From positions 496,001-560,000 of the forward strand of contig NZ_JBOCEG010000001.1 in assembly GCF_050586465.1 (NCBI RefSeq): 64,000 nucleotides of DNA, given 5' to 3'. This document shows, one piece after another, positions 34,758-43,263 of this stretch. The notes beneath the pieces are model-generated. The model searched no databases and was not told the origin of the DNA. It worked only from the letters and a program-made list of their open reading frames with translations. The translations under genes were made by a program, and so were the position numbers. This DNA is from CAJXYS01 sp913063035. Lineage in GTDB: Bacteria; Pseudomonadota; Alphaproteobacteria; Rhodobacterales; Rhodobacteraceae. Every line of letters starts with the position of its first letter. The stretch's first letter is position 1.

Positions 34758-35117
34758 ATGGAACTGGCCAGACACGCCATCTTGACCCGTCTCTTCGGGC
34801 CATGGTCCCGGAGCCGCCGTTTTTTGCGGGACGACTCCGGCATGGCGCTTTCCGAGTATGTCGTCCTGCTCGGCTTGCTGAGTGGATCCGTCGCGGTGAC
34901 GGTCATGCATTTCGGCGCGGCGCTCGCCGGCGCGTGGAGTTCCCAGGGCGCGTTCATTCAGTCCGGTCTCGAGGGGGCGGGGCGCGAGGAGCGCGGCGCC
35001 GTCACATCCCCGGCGGAGGAGCCCGGCCGGTGTCGTGGCGCTGGAATGGTGGGCAACCCTGGCAACGACAAGCAGGTTGGCTGTGCCGGCGAAAGGCCCG
35101 GTCGCGGTAAACGCTAG
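34758..35117 (+). CDS. Flp-type (type IVb) pilin-like protein with C-terminal extension
   Basis: A 119-residue protein whose N-terminal half resembles Flp pilins: DDSG followed by MALSEYVVLLGLLSGSV. The G-x4-EY arrangement is the Flp prepilin peptidase site, and the hydrophobic helix follows. Flp pilins are usually near 50-60 residues; this one continues with about 55 Gly/Arg-rich residues containing two cysteines, so the tail may be a dispensable extension or mark a minor pilin. GATAGGGAG precedes the ATG. No cpa/tad genes are adjacent. Confidence 0.7.
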   Translation: MELARHAILTRLFGPWSRSRRFLRDDSGMALSEYVVLLGLLSGSVAVTVMHFGAALAGAWSSQGAFIQSGLEGAGREERGAVTSPAEEPGRCRGAGMVGNPGNDKQVGCAGERPGRGKR

Positions 35118-35293
35118 TTCGCGCCGGCGCACCACCTTGCGCGCGCCCGGCCGGCGGCCCACGCGACGGGCAGGAAGACTGAAAACACCGCGCCGAGAAA
35201 CAGATCCTGCCCCATGAACGCCACACCGAGCGCCCCGATCGCCGCGAAAATCCAGACCAGGATCGCAAGAGCAATGCAGCCGAAAATATGCAT
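35114..35293 (-). CDS. Small two-helix membrane protein
   Basis: A 59-residue protein with two hydrophobic segments (residues 3-27 and 30-47) and a basic, cysteine-containing C-terminus. It converges on and overlaps the pilin-like gene by four bases. No ribosome site is obvious (upstream reads ACTAGTTTGCACT), so the call relies on its membrane-protein composition only. It may be a chance frame. Confidence 0.4.
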   Translation of the reverse strand: MHIFGCIALAILVWIFAAIGALGVAFMGQDLFLGAVFSVFLPVAWAAGRARARWCAGAN

Positions 35294-35638
35294 AGTGCAA
35301 ACTAGATTGTTTCCGGGTGGCGGGGTCAACCGCCCTTGCCGCGGCACATCCTGAGAATCCGGTCTTTCCGAATGCGCTCGGAACCGTAATTCGCCCTGAT
35401 GATCCACGGATTTTCCTGCGCAGGGCCGTTCGCCGACAATCGCGGCAGGCCGTCTTTTCCGCGCTTGACGTCTGACCTGGAAAACAGGTGTTACCGAAAT
35501 GCCGGTTGGTCACAAACGCATATTTTCGCCCTACCGTGATACACGGAAAAATGGTGCTTGTGTGTTGGTGGGAAATGGGACCACTATTTCCACGAAATAG
35601 GGTCTGGAAACTATTCAGTGCAGCGACGGAAGATTCTC
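35294..35638. promoter_or_regulatory. Control region of the autotransporter gene
   Basis: No gene found. A perfect inverted repeat CTATTTC-CAC-GAAATAG at 35584-35600 lies 39 bases before the autotransporter start codon and could be an operator or a leader hairpin. TTGACG at about 35464 may be part of a promoter. Confidence 0.45.
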
Positions 35639-38600
35639 ATGTTCGATCAGACATACGGGCTTGTGCCGAGCCCCGACGACACTGGGGCCTTCCGTGGACT
35701 GCATGGCAAAGGGAAAAATCCGCGGTTCCTCTCGCGCAGCAGCGGTCTTGCGCTCGCGGCCGCGGCGCGCTTCACGAAAGCGTCGCGGAGACATTCCGCT
35801 CTGGCCCTGGTCGCCCTCGGCCTTCTGGGGGGCACGGGGCCAGCCTGGGCGACCTGCACAATATCTGGCGGCGCAAGTTCCGCTTCCGGGACGCTCGTGC
35901 CGAATTCCGACGATACGGTGGATTGCACCGCCAGCAACGCGGTCTCGATCGACAACGAGGCGGCAACCGGCGTCACCGTGACAGTCGACGGCGGAGCTGC
36001 CCTGGAGCCCACGCCGCCACTCAGCGCGATCAACCTGGGCGAAGGCGCAAAAATCTTCAACGATGGCATTATCGTTGGAAAGAATACGCCCCGAACCGGC
36101 ACCATAGTCATCCGGGACGCAGGCAACCGCGTCGTCAACAGAGGCTCTATCCTGTCCACCAACACAGAAGCGATCGAAGGGTCGCTTTTCGCGAATCGCA
36201 CGACCGGGGCCGTGCTGGAGAACAGCGGCATCATCAGCACGACCGCGAGCGGTGTCTCAAACGTAACTGCCGTAACTCTCGCGGAAAAAGCCCGGGTGAT
36301 CAACTCTGGCGACATCCTTCTTTTTTCGGATGGTGACGGCGCTCCGGCTGCGCTGAGCGTATCTTCTGGCAGTGTCATAGAGAACGAGGCGTCGGGCAGA
36401 ATTCAGGCGCGCTTGAGCTCCTCGCCGGTCAGCGGATCAGTGAACGGACTCTCGGCTGTCCGGATCGGTGAAGGCGCCGAATTGAACAACGCGGGGACGA
36501 TCGAAGTCATCGATGTCGTAGGGAATGCAAGGACATCAGCCGTAAGTGTGTTCGGAAAAGGAAACATAGCCCGAATCGTGAACAGCGGCACGATCGACGC
36601 TTCGAGCGGACGGGATGGCATTCGAAGCAACGACGCGCTGCGTGTGGAGAATTCGGGAACCATACGGGGCGGTACAGGTGTCGCCGTAGCAATTTCTGAC
36701 GGTGACGGGAGTTCCGTCCTCCTGCAGCAGGGATCGAGCATCGATGGCGACATCTCGGTCAGGTCGTTGGCGAGCGTGCGACTGACGGACGCCGAGTTGG
36801 GCAACAATCAGCAGGTCATCGACTTCTGCAACAATAACCCGGACGACAGTGTCTGCAACAGAGCGGTCCCAAACCTGCCGACGACGGCCACCCTCCAGCT
36901 GGAGGGAACGGGCAGCGAGGACGACCTGATCAGCGGCTTCAACGTCATCGAGGTGCGCGGCGACGGGACCTGGACGCTGGACACGGCGCTTCAGGCCGGG
37001 TCCGCCACGGACCAGTTCCAGACCGGCGATTTTCGAGGGCCGCTGGAAATTGACGTGCAGGGCGCTGGCGGTCTGCTCGACCTGACCGGGGTGATCTCGG
37101 ACAATCCTGACGGCACGCTCGCGGAGGTCAAGAAACTCGGCCCCGGCACGCTCATCCTGACCGGAACGAACACCTACACGGGCGGCACCGAAATCAGCGC
37201 GGGCACGCTGCAGGTCGGGGATGGTGGCAATTCCGGCTCTATCACGGGCGACATTGCAAACGAAGGGACGCTCGTTTTCAACCGCAGCCGCCTGCTGACA
37301 TATGGTGGTGAAATTTCGGGAAGCGGCGGTGTCGAACAAGCCGGAACCGGCGTTACCGTTCTGACCGGTGCAAACAGCTATACCGGCGGAACGCTGATCT
37401 CTGATGGCACGTTGCAGATTGGTGTTGGCGGCTCGATCGTGGGTGATGTGACCAATAACTCATTGCTGACATTCAACCAGGGCGCGAACAGTACATTTGG
37501 CGGTGATATCAGCGGCACTGGCACGGTGCGCAAAGTCAACCCGACCATTTTGTTCCTGACCGGGACAAACACCTATACGGGTGGCACGGAGATTAGAGAC
37601 GGAACAGTGCAGATTGCCGGCGGCGGTTCGATCGTCGGGGATGTATCCAATAACGGGCTCCTGACGTTCAACCAAGCCAAAGATAGCACGTTCAGCGGCA
37701 TTATAAGTGGCACGGGTGGGGTCAAGAAGGTGGGCGCGAACACCCTGACTCTTACCGGCGACAGTTCCGGGTTTGCCGGAACAACGACGGTCGATGGCGG
37801 CACGCTTGCAATCCAGAACAAGCTGGGCGGCGACGTTTCGGTTATGCCGGGTGGCACCCTCGCCGGGAATGGCTCGGTTGGCGGGTTGGACGCCAGTGGT
37901 ACGATTTCACCGGGAACGTCTATCGGAACGCTGACCGTCAACGGCGACGCGGCGTTCCGCGCCGGCAGCACACTCCTTGCGGAGGTCGACCCGGCCGCAG
38001 TCCAAAATGCTGACCGTTTGGCAGTGAACGGGGACGTGACCGGCATCGACGATCTGACGATAGAGGTGGTGCCGCTCTCGCCGGGGCTGACAGCGGCCGA
38101 TTACGTGGCGGCGAACACCTACACGGTTCTCACCGCCGCCGGAAGCATCGACGGTGACAATCCCGGGATCCAGCTTGACGGCGGTCTGCCGGCGCTGGTC
38201 GACGTCAATGTCGTCGGGACCCCCAGCGCGGACGGCCAGGTCGAGCTGAACTTCACGGATATCACGCTTGGTCAACTGTCGAAGAAGGCAAAGGTTCAGA
38301 CCGGCAGCAAGAACCACGCCACGGTGGTCGGGGCCATTGCCAACACCGCCACGACGGCACCGACGACGCCATTGCCGTCGAGCACGACCACCACGGTCGG
38401 CCAGGCTGTCCAGACCCTGACGAACGCGCAGCTCGCCCAGCTGAACGACGTGCATATCGAACCCTTCTCTTCCTACCAGTCGGTGAGCCTCGAGGATTAC
38501 GACATGGTCGCCGGGATCGTCCTGAGCGAGGCAGGCGGCGCCGGGCTGTCCTTTGGCGGGATCAGCGCGCCCGCGCAGCTTGCCGCGGCGACGCAGGATG

Positions 38601-39487
38601 TCGACGTGACACGCGGACCGATCGCGGCGCCCGGGGCCGACCGCGGCGTCTGGGGATCCCTGGCTTTCGTGGACGGGACCGTCGACGGTAAGGCCGGGGT
38701 CGGGAGCTTCGACTACAGCGTGAAAGGCCTCGTGCTCGGGGCCGATCTCGTCTCCGACGGTGTGATGCGGGCAGGCGTGTTCGGTGCGCTGAACCGCATG
38801 GAGCTTGGCGAACACGACACCGTCGATCAGGTCATCGAGGGCGACTCCTATCACGTCGGCGCCTATGGCAGCTGGCAGCGGGGCGACGGCCTGACCCTGA
38901 GCGGCGTCGTCGGCTACGCGTTCGGCGATCACGAGAGCACCCGCGTCGTGCCGGACGTGGGGGGCTTCACCGGCGGCACCGCCAGGGCAGAGTTCGACAG
39001 CCGCGGTTTCTACATCGGCGCCGAGGCTGCGCAACGCTTCGACCTGACGGGCGGGGTCGCGGTGACGCCCTCGGTTTCGGCGATCTTCGCCCAGGTCACC
39101 CAGGACGGCGCGACCGAAAGCGGCGGCGGCGATTTCAACTTTGCCCTGGACGAGAGCACGGCCGACTCCCTGATGACGACCGTGGGTCTGACCGCCGAGC
39201 GCCGGATGGAAACCGCGTCGGGCAGTTGGAAACTGCTCGGCTCGGCGCATTATCACTATGACTGGCTGGCGGCCGAGGACGCGTTCCATGACATCACGGC
39301 CAGCAATCCCATCACGGGCACCATCACCCAAGTGGGCCAGAACCGCGGGGCACATGGCCTGACGGCCGGGCTCGGCATCAGCGGCCAGCTGACCGAGTCC
39401 ATCGCCGTCGGCGCGGGTTACGCCTATGGCTGGAACGAAGACGGCGAGGAGCATGCGCTGAGCGCGAGTTTCTCGATGACCTGGTGA
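35639..39487 (+). CDS. Autotransporter adhesin (type Va) with PATR repeats
   Basis: A 1282-residue autotransporter. A long N-terminal signal region (extended, with SRRHSALALVALGLLGG) ends at WATCT near residue 72. The passenger has a beta-helix repeat region; residues about 501-735 contain three repeats of the form TGTNTYTGGTEISAGTLQV plus a fourth, more divergent one, alternating with NN-LLTFNQ-x-S-TF-GxISGTG units, which are passenger-associated transport repeats. The C-terminal 280 residues form a 12-strand translocator that starts RGVWGSLAFVDG and ends in FSMTW, with the expected terminal aromatic residue. GGAAGATTCTC precedes the ATG at 35639. The product is likely a surface adhesin. Confidence 0.92.
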   Translation: MFDQTYGLVPSPDDTGAFRGLHGKGKNPRFLSRSSGLALAAAARFTKASRRHSALALVALGLLGGTGPAWATCTISGGASSASGTLVPNSDDTVDCTASNAVSIDNEAATGVTVTVDGGAALEPTPPLSAINLGEGAKIFNDGIIVGKNTPRTGTIVIRDAGNRVVNRGSILSTNTEAIEGSLFANRTTGAVLENSGIISTTASGVSNVTAVTLAEKARVINSGDILLFSDGDGAPAALSVSSGSVIENEASGRIQARLSSSPVSGSVNGLSAVRIGEGAELNNAGTIEVIDVVGNARTSAVSVFGKGNIARIVNSGTIDASSGRDGIRSNDALRVENSGTIRGGTGVAVAISDGDGSSVLLQQGSSIDGDISVRSLASVRLTDAELGNNQQVIDFCNNNPDDSVCNRAVPNLPTTATLQLEGTGSEDDLISGFNVIEVRGDGTWTLDTALQAGSATDQFQTGDFRGPLEIDVQGAGGLLDLTGVISDNPDGTLAEVKKLGPGTLILTGTNTYTGGTEISAGTLQVGDGGNSGSITGDIANEGTLVFNRSRLLTYGGEISGSGGVEQAGTGVTVLTGANSYTGGTLISDGTLQIGVGGSIVGDVTNNSLLTFNQGANSTFGGDISGTGTVRKVNPTILFLTGTNTYTGGTEIRDGTVQIAGGGSIVGDVSNNGLLTFNQAKDSTFSGIISGTGGVKKVGANTLTLTGDSSGFAGTTTVDGGTLAIQNKLGGDVSVMPGGTLAGNGSVGGLDASGTISPGTSIGTLTVNGDAAFRAGSTLLAEVDPAAVQNADRLAVNGDVTGIDDLTIEVVPLSPGLTAADYVAANTYTVLTAAGSIDGDNPGIQLDGGLPALVDVNVVGTPSADGQVELNFTDITLGQLSKKAKVQTGSKNHATVVGAIANTATTAPTTPLPSSTTTTVGQAVQTLTNAQLAQLNDVHIEPFSSYQSVSLEDYDMVAGIVLSEAGGAGLSFGGISAPAQLAAATQDVDVTRGPIAAPGADRGVWGSLAFVDGTVDGKAGVGSFDYSVKGLVLGADLVSDGVMRAGVFGALNRMELGEHDTVDQVIEGDSYHVGAYGSWQRGDGLTLSGVVGYAFGDHESTRVVPDVGGFTGGTARAEFDSRGFYIGAEAAQRFDLTGGVAVTPSVSAIFAQVTQDGATESGGGDFNFALDESTADSLMTTVGLTAERRMETASGSWKLLGSAHYHYDWLAAEDAFHDITASNPITGTITQVGQNRGAHGLTAGLGISGQLTESIAVGAGYAYGWNEDGEEHALSASFSMTW

Positions 39488-39503
39488 CCCGCGGCATGGC
39501 GCG

Positions 39504-39532
39504 GGCCGCCACGCGCGCCGGACGTGGCGGCC
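39504..39532 (+). terminator. Strong hairpin after the autotransporter gene
   Basis: GGCCGCCACG and CGTGGCGGCC form a perfect ten-base-pair stem with a nine-base loop, 16 bases after the autotransporter stop, followed by TTGTGCCTT. A probable intrinsic terminator. Confidence 0.65.
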
Positions 39533-39648
39533 TTGTGCCTTGGCCCGCCACGCGCCGGGTGCCGTAGAGGCAAGACGCTTTCCGGCACAGATGCCGCGCC
39601 GGGCCGCGGATCGGCGCGGCGACGGTCACCGGGGCGGGTCCGGCGGCA

Positions 39649-40104
39649 CTATGGTTTTCCCGCCCCCGTATCGGGGCCGGTCCGTCCGAGCGCGTACATC
39701 ACACACCAGAACACCAGTCCCACGGAAACGCTTACGACGAAGCCGCCGGGGATGAAGAAGAGTTCGGAAAAGAAGAGGCGTCTTATCGTCGAGGGTGCCG
39801 AGATGACGCTGACGAGCGCGAGGCCGATTTGCCCCAGGACGCCGAACGCCAACACGGTCGGCAGCAAGCCGTGCGGGAAAGGTTTTTCAAGCCGGCGATT
39901 GAGCGCGAACATCACGGCAAGCACCGGCGCAGCGTAAGGGGGCACGATCACAAGCAGCAGCGGCAGTGCGCACGGACCGTCGTAGCACGCCGACGGGTTG
40001 GCCCTGAAGATCAGGTATCCCGCCGCCATCGGTAGAAGGGCGGCGAGGACTCCGGCCAAGACGTAGTGTCCCGCTGGCGCAGCCTTCTTGAAGAACGCGA
40101 TCAT
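39649..40104 (-). CDS. Four-helix membrane protein, unknown
   Basis: A 151-residue protein with four hydrophobic segments (residues about 10-33, 47-66, 83-105 and 112-138) and a short loop with SACYDGPCALP. AGGGAAGGCCA precedes the ATG at 40102-40104. It diverges from the HMA-CDF gene with a 143-base gap. No family recognised. Confidence 0.7.
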   Translation of the reverse strand: MIAFFKKAAPAGHYVLAGVLAALLPMAAGYLIFRANPSACYDGPCALPLLLVIVPPYAAPVLAVMFALNRRLEKPFPHGLLPTVLAFGVLGQIGLALVSVISAPSTIRRLFFSELFFIPGGFVVSVSVGLVFWCVMYALGRTGPDTGAGKP

Positions 40105-40247
40105 TGGCCTTCCCTGCACTGTCGCATAGGGGGGGTCAGTTTCGAACAATGTAACGGTGGTGGCAATGATCGGTCTGACCGCGACCGTGTTATTGCCTAC
40201 GCTTACGGGTTTCCTATCATTGCGCGGTGCCGCCGGGAGGTGACGTC

Positions 40248-41078
40248 ATGGCCCAGCCCGTTCAGTATCGTGTGACAGGCATGGATTGCGCCGCGTGTGC
40301 CGCGAAGATCGAGAATGCCGTGCGCGCGGCTGGTATAGAGAACCCGCTTGTCTCGACAGCCTCGCAAGTCCTGACACTGGATGTTGCGCCAGGCGATGAA
40401 CGACTTGAAGCCGTTGAACGGTCGGTTTCGGATGCCGGCTATCACCTCGATCGGATGCAGCCCGGAGCCGCGGAGACGGCGCAAGAGACATCGCATCACC
40501 TGACCGCCGGGTATCGACGGGCGCTCTGGATCGTGGTTGCGCTCAATCTGGGATACGGCGTGATCGAGATGGTCGGTGGTTTCGTCGCCGGGTCGCAGGC
40601 ATTGAAGGCGGACGCCCTCGACTTCATCGGTGACGGCCTGATCACGTGCCTCGGTGTTCTGGCCATTGGGTGGCGCCTGCTCTGGAGAGCGCGATCCGCA
40701 TTGCTCCAGGGCGTGTTCCTGGATGCGCTCGGGATCGGCGTCGTCGGAAACACGATTTGGCGCGTGTTCGCGCAACACCCCGTGCAAGCGGAACTGATGG
40801 GCGTGCTCGCCCTGGTCGCGCTCGCGGTCAATGTCGCGGCCGCGATGGTTCTGGTACCGCATCGCGCCGGTGACGCGAATGTCCGGGCGGTCTGGCTGTT
40901 TTCGCGGAACGATGCTATCGGCAACGCGGCCGTGGTCGGGGCGGCAGGCGTCGTGGCGTTGACCGGTCAATCGTGGCCCGACCTGGTTGTCGCCTTCGCG
41001 ATCGCGGCGCTGTTCCTGCAGTCGTCCTGGGTCATCGTTCGCGATGCCCGCCGGGACATCGCAGGATCGCGGAACTGA
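40248..41078 (+). CDS. HMA-domain cation transporter (CDF-like) fusion
   Basis: A 276-residue fusion. Residues 1-70 are a heavy-metal-associated domain (YRVTGMDCAACAAKIE, with GMDCAAC as metal-binding site). Residues 85-265 form a cation-diffusion-facilitator-like membrane domain starting ALNLGYGVIEMVGGF. The transport-site aspartates in DFIGD are present in helix 2, but helix 5 has SRNDAIGN instead of the usual HxxxD, as in a subfamily of small CDF-like proteins. GGGAGGTGACGTC precedes the ATG. Substrate is a divalent or monovalent heavy metal such as Zn, Cd or Cu; the change at helix 5 makes this uncertain. It converges with the phytochelatin-synthase-like gene. Confidence 0.85.
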   Translation: MAQPVQYRVTGMDCAACAAKIENAVRAAGIENPLVSTASQVLTLDVAPGDERLEAVERSVSDAGYHLDRMQPGAAETAQETSHHLTAGYRRALWIVVALNLGYGVIEMVGGFVAGSQALKADALDFIGDGLITCLGVLAIGWRLLWRARSALLQGVFLDALGIGVVGNTIWRVFAQHPVQAELMGVLALVALAVNVAAAMVLVPHRAGDANVRAVWLFSRNDAIGNAAVVGAAGVVALTGQSWPDLVVAFAIAALFLQSSWVIVRDARRDIAGSRN

Positions 41079-41090
41079 CCCTCGGTCGGG

Positions 41091-41816
41091 TTAACGGCTC
41101 ACGCTGACATAGCCCCGCGTCTTGCCGTCATTCGCCGAGTCTATGGTGTTCATCGCCTCAAAGAGCGCGGTCGCCTCGACCCAGATGGGCGGGTACTTGT
41201 ATCGGGTCACGTCAAGAATGAGGAACCGATCCGTATCTTCGTCATAGGCGCCCAGGGGCGAGATATGGCCACCGGACTCCTGGCCGATAGCTTTCCTCAG
41301 GTAGTTCACGAGAATGAAATGATCGTCGTCCTCGAGCTGGGTGATGGCGGTCTGCCGGAAGGTGTCGAGGTCGGAGTCGGCAGCGTGGACCACCTCCACA
41401 TCAAGGTCATGCGCCGCAAGCACGCCTCCGAATTGATTGAGGGTCATGCCGTAGGGCGGGTTCACGATCGCCGAGGCCGGCATCACGGCCTCTGCGGCCG
41501 GCGTGAAGATATTGTCTTGATCGAACATCCCGAGCCCGAGCGTCATGTCCGAGGCCGGCCGCGGCACGTTCAGCGCATTAAGCACCATCGCAATCGTCGC
41601 CGGCCCGCAATAGGCGGGGTTGTCCTGCGTTGTGAAATGGATGCTCAGCGGGAAATAGTCCGTGTTTGCCTCGGCGCCGAAGAGCATCTCTGCGCCCTCG
41701 GGTGTCGAAAGGCTTACCAGACCGTCGGGCAGGGGTAGGGTCTCTGCCTGCGCCGTTGGCACAGCGGCCACCACGGCAAATGCCGCAGCGAAAGCGAGTC
41801 GTTCGATACAATTCAT
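41091..41816 (-). CDS. Secreted phytochelatin-synthase-like cysteine peptidase
   Basis: A 241-residue phytochelatin-synthase-family protein with a signal peptide (residues 1-24, ending AQA). The catalytic cysteine lies in QDNPAYCGPATIAMVLNAL, the histidine in GGHISPLGAYDED and the aspartate in RFLILDVTRYKYPPIWV, so the papain-like triad is complete. Bacterial versions lack the C-terminal metal-sensing domain and mostly split glutathione to gamma-glutamylcysteine. Export to the periplasm is as seen in cyanobacterial relatives. The ATG at 41814-41816 starts the signal peptide; one four codons upstream has no ribosome site. It faces the HMA-CDF gene, fitting a metal-handling pair. Confidence 0.88.
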   Translation of the reverse strand: MNCIERLAFAAAFAVVAAVPTAQAETLPLPDGLVSLSTPEGAEMLFGAEANTDYFPLSIHFTTQDNPAYCGPATIAMVLNALNVPRPASDMTLGLGMFDQDNIFTPAAEAVMPASAIVNPPYGMTLNQFGGVLAAHDLDVEVVHAADSDLDTFRQTAITQLEDDDHFILVNYLRKAIGQESGGHISPLGAYDEDTDRFLILDVTRYKYPPIWVEATALFEAMNTIDSANDGKTRGYVSVSR

Positions 41817-42179
41817 TCCTGGCCCCATTGCGAAAATGAATAAGTGAATTCCACCCGCACCCTAGCATTCCGCGGACATGCGCGCCACGCTGCGCGCCCA
41901 AGCCCGTCCACGCCGCAGAGGCGCATCCGCGGGATGGGGCCCCGGCAAACCGGCGCGGGGTGCGACCCAGGCCGGCAATGGGTGCCAGGCAGTCGCCCGT
42001 CCAGCTTTGCCGAAGGTCTGCCGACCGGACAAGGTGGCCCCCGTTGCGCGTGGTAGCGGACGGCCTCGGCGCTGTTTGCGCGGCCATTTCCCGCGATTTG
42101 CGCTGCACGCGAAAATTCGGAAACTGACCTTTGAGACCTCTCTGTGCTAGCGTTCTCGCCGTAAGCAAAGGAGACGGCC
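41817..42179. other. Divergent intergenic region
   Basis: No gene found between the phytochelatin-synthase-like gene and the PanE-family gene. It should contain both promoters; the sequence just before the PanE-family start has AAAGGAGACGGCC as ribosome site. Nothing else recognised. Confidence 0.5.
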
Positions 42180-43103
42180 ATGCGCGTCGCGGTCATGGGA
42201 GCGGGTGCTCTGGGGGGCTATTTCGGTGGTCGATTGGCGACGGCCGGTCATGAAGTCACGCTGATTGCGCGCGGCACCCATCTCGATGCCCTTCGACGAA
42301 ACGGGTTGACGATACGCAGCCCCAAGGGCGACGCCCATATCCCCGACATCGAGGCAACGGATGATCCTGGCGATGTCGGACCCGTTGATGTGATCATATT
42401 TGCCGTGAAAAATCAGGATGTTGATGCGTCGGCCAAGGCTCTTGTGCCGGTGCTTGGGCGGGACACCTGGGCGATCACGGTTCAAAACGGTGTCAGGGCG
42501 CCAGAGCGACTGGCCGAAATTCTCGGGAATGAACGGGTGGTGCCAGGGGTCGTGCGAATGCCCGGCGACATTTCTGCCCCGGGTGTCATCCGACACTCTG
42601 CAAACTTCGACTTTATCCATTTCGGAGAGCTGGACGGCCAGGTCACGGAACGGGTTAAAGGGTTTCGGGACGCCTTGGTCGAAGCCGGGTGCATGGCGGA
42701 AATATCGACGGATATCCGGACCGAGCTTTGGCGCAAATTCACGATGCAGGCCTCTTTCGCGTCGGTCAGCGCGCTTACACGTCTGGACGTGGGCGTAATC
42801 CGCGAGAGCTCGGAGTGCTCTTCGATGTTCCATTCGAGCATGAAGGAGACGGCAGCCGTCGCGCAGGCAGTTCTGCCGGATCTCGGCGAGGATCTGTCGA
42901 CCGCGGCGTGGGACTTCATCCAAAAGGTTCCGCCCAAGGCGCACGCATCGATGCTGGACGACCTGAACCGCGGAAAGCCGATCGAGATTGACTATCTCTC
43001 CGGTGAAGTGGTCAGGCTAGGCCGCAAGCACGGCGTACCGACGCCAATTCACGGGTTCTTCCTGGCCTCGCTTGCCCCCTTCAGATACGGCGCTCCCGGG
43101 TAA
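42180..43103 (+). CDS. 2-dehydropantoate 2-reductase family protein (PanE/ApbA)
   Basis: A 307-residue PanE/ApbA family protein. The NADP-binding loop is GAGALGGYFGGRLATAGHEV at residues 7-26, the middle has DVIIFAVKNQD, and the catalytic lysine region is RKFTMQASFASVSALTRLD near residue 182. It may reduce ketopantoate to pantoate for coenzyme A synthesis, but the family includes reductases of other 2-oxo acids and the gene is alone. Ribosome site AAAGGAGACGGCC is strong. Confidence 0.85.
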   Translation: MRVAVMGAGALGGYFGGRLATAGHEVTLIARGTHLDALRRNGLTIRSPKGDAHIPDIEATDDPGDVGPVDVIIFAVKNQDVDASAKALVPVLGRDTWAITVQNGVRAPERLAEILGNERVVPGVVRMPGDISAPGVIRHSANFDFIHFGELDGQVTERVKGFRDALVEAGCMAEISTDIRTELWRKFTMQASFASVSALTRLDVGVIRESSECSSMFHSSMKETAAVAQAVLPDLGEDLSTAAWDFIQKVPPKAHASMLDDLNRGKPIEIDYLSGEVVRLGRKHGVPTPIHGFFLASLAPFRYGAPG

Positions 43104-43181
43104 CGTGGCGAGAGTTCCGCAACCGCCCCCGCATGCGGTCGCCCCGTGATCTGCGCGGGCCGTCGTCCAACTGTGCCCAAG

Positions 43182-43199
43182 GCCCGCCCGGCGGGCTTT
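43182..43199. terminator. Bidirectional terminator between PanE-family gene and xylB
   Basis: GCCCG-CCCGG-CGGGC with AAG before and TTT after forms a stem with A/T tails on both sides, lying in the 160-base gap between these convergent genes. Confidence 0.6.
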
Positions 43200-43263
43200 C
43201 GGACCTTCCGCCGCGGCGCCCCGACCGACCCGTTCTCGACATCTGGATCTCTGCCTGGCCGCG

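Noticed and set aside
37907..39454. Minus-strand open frame opposite the autotransporter translocator
   Set aside because: Antisense shadow; the plus strand holds an evident autotransporter domain with correct end.
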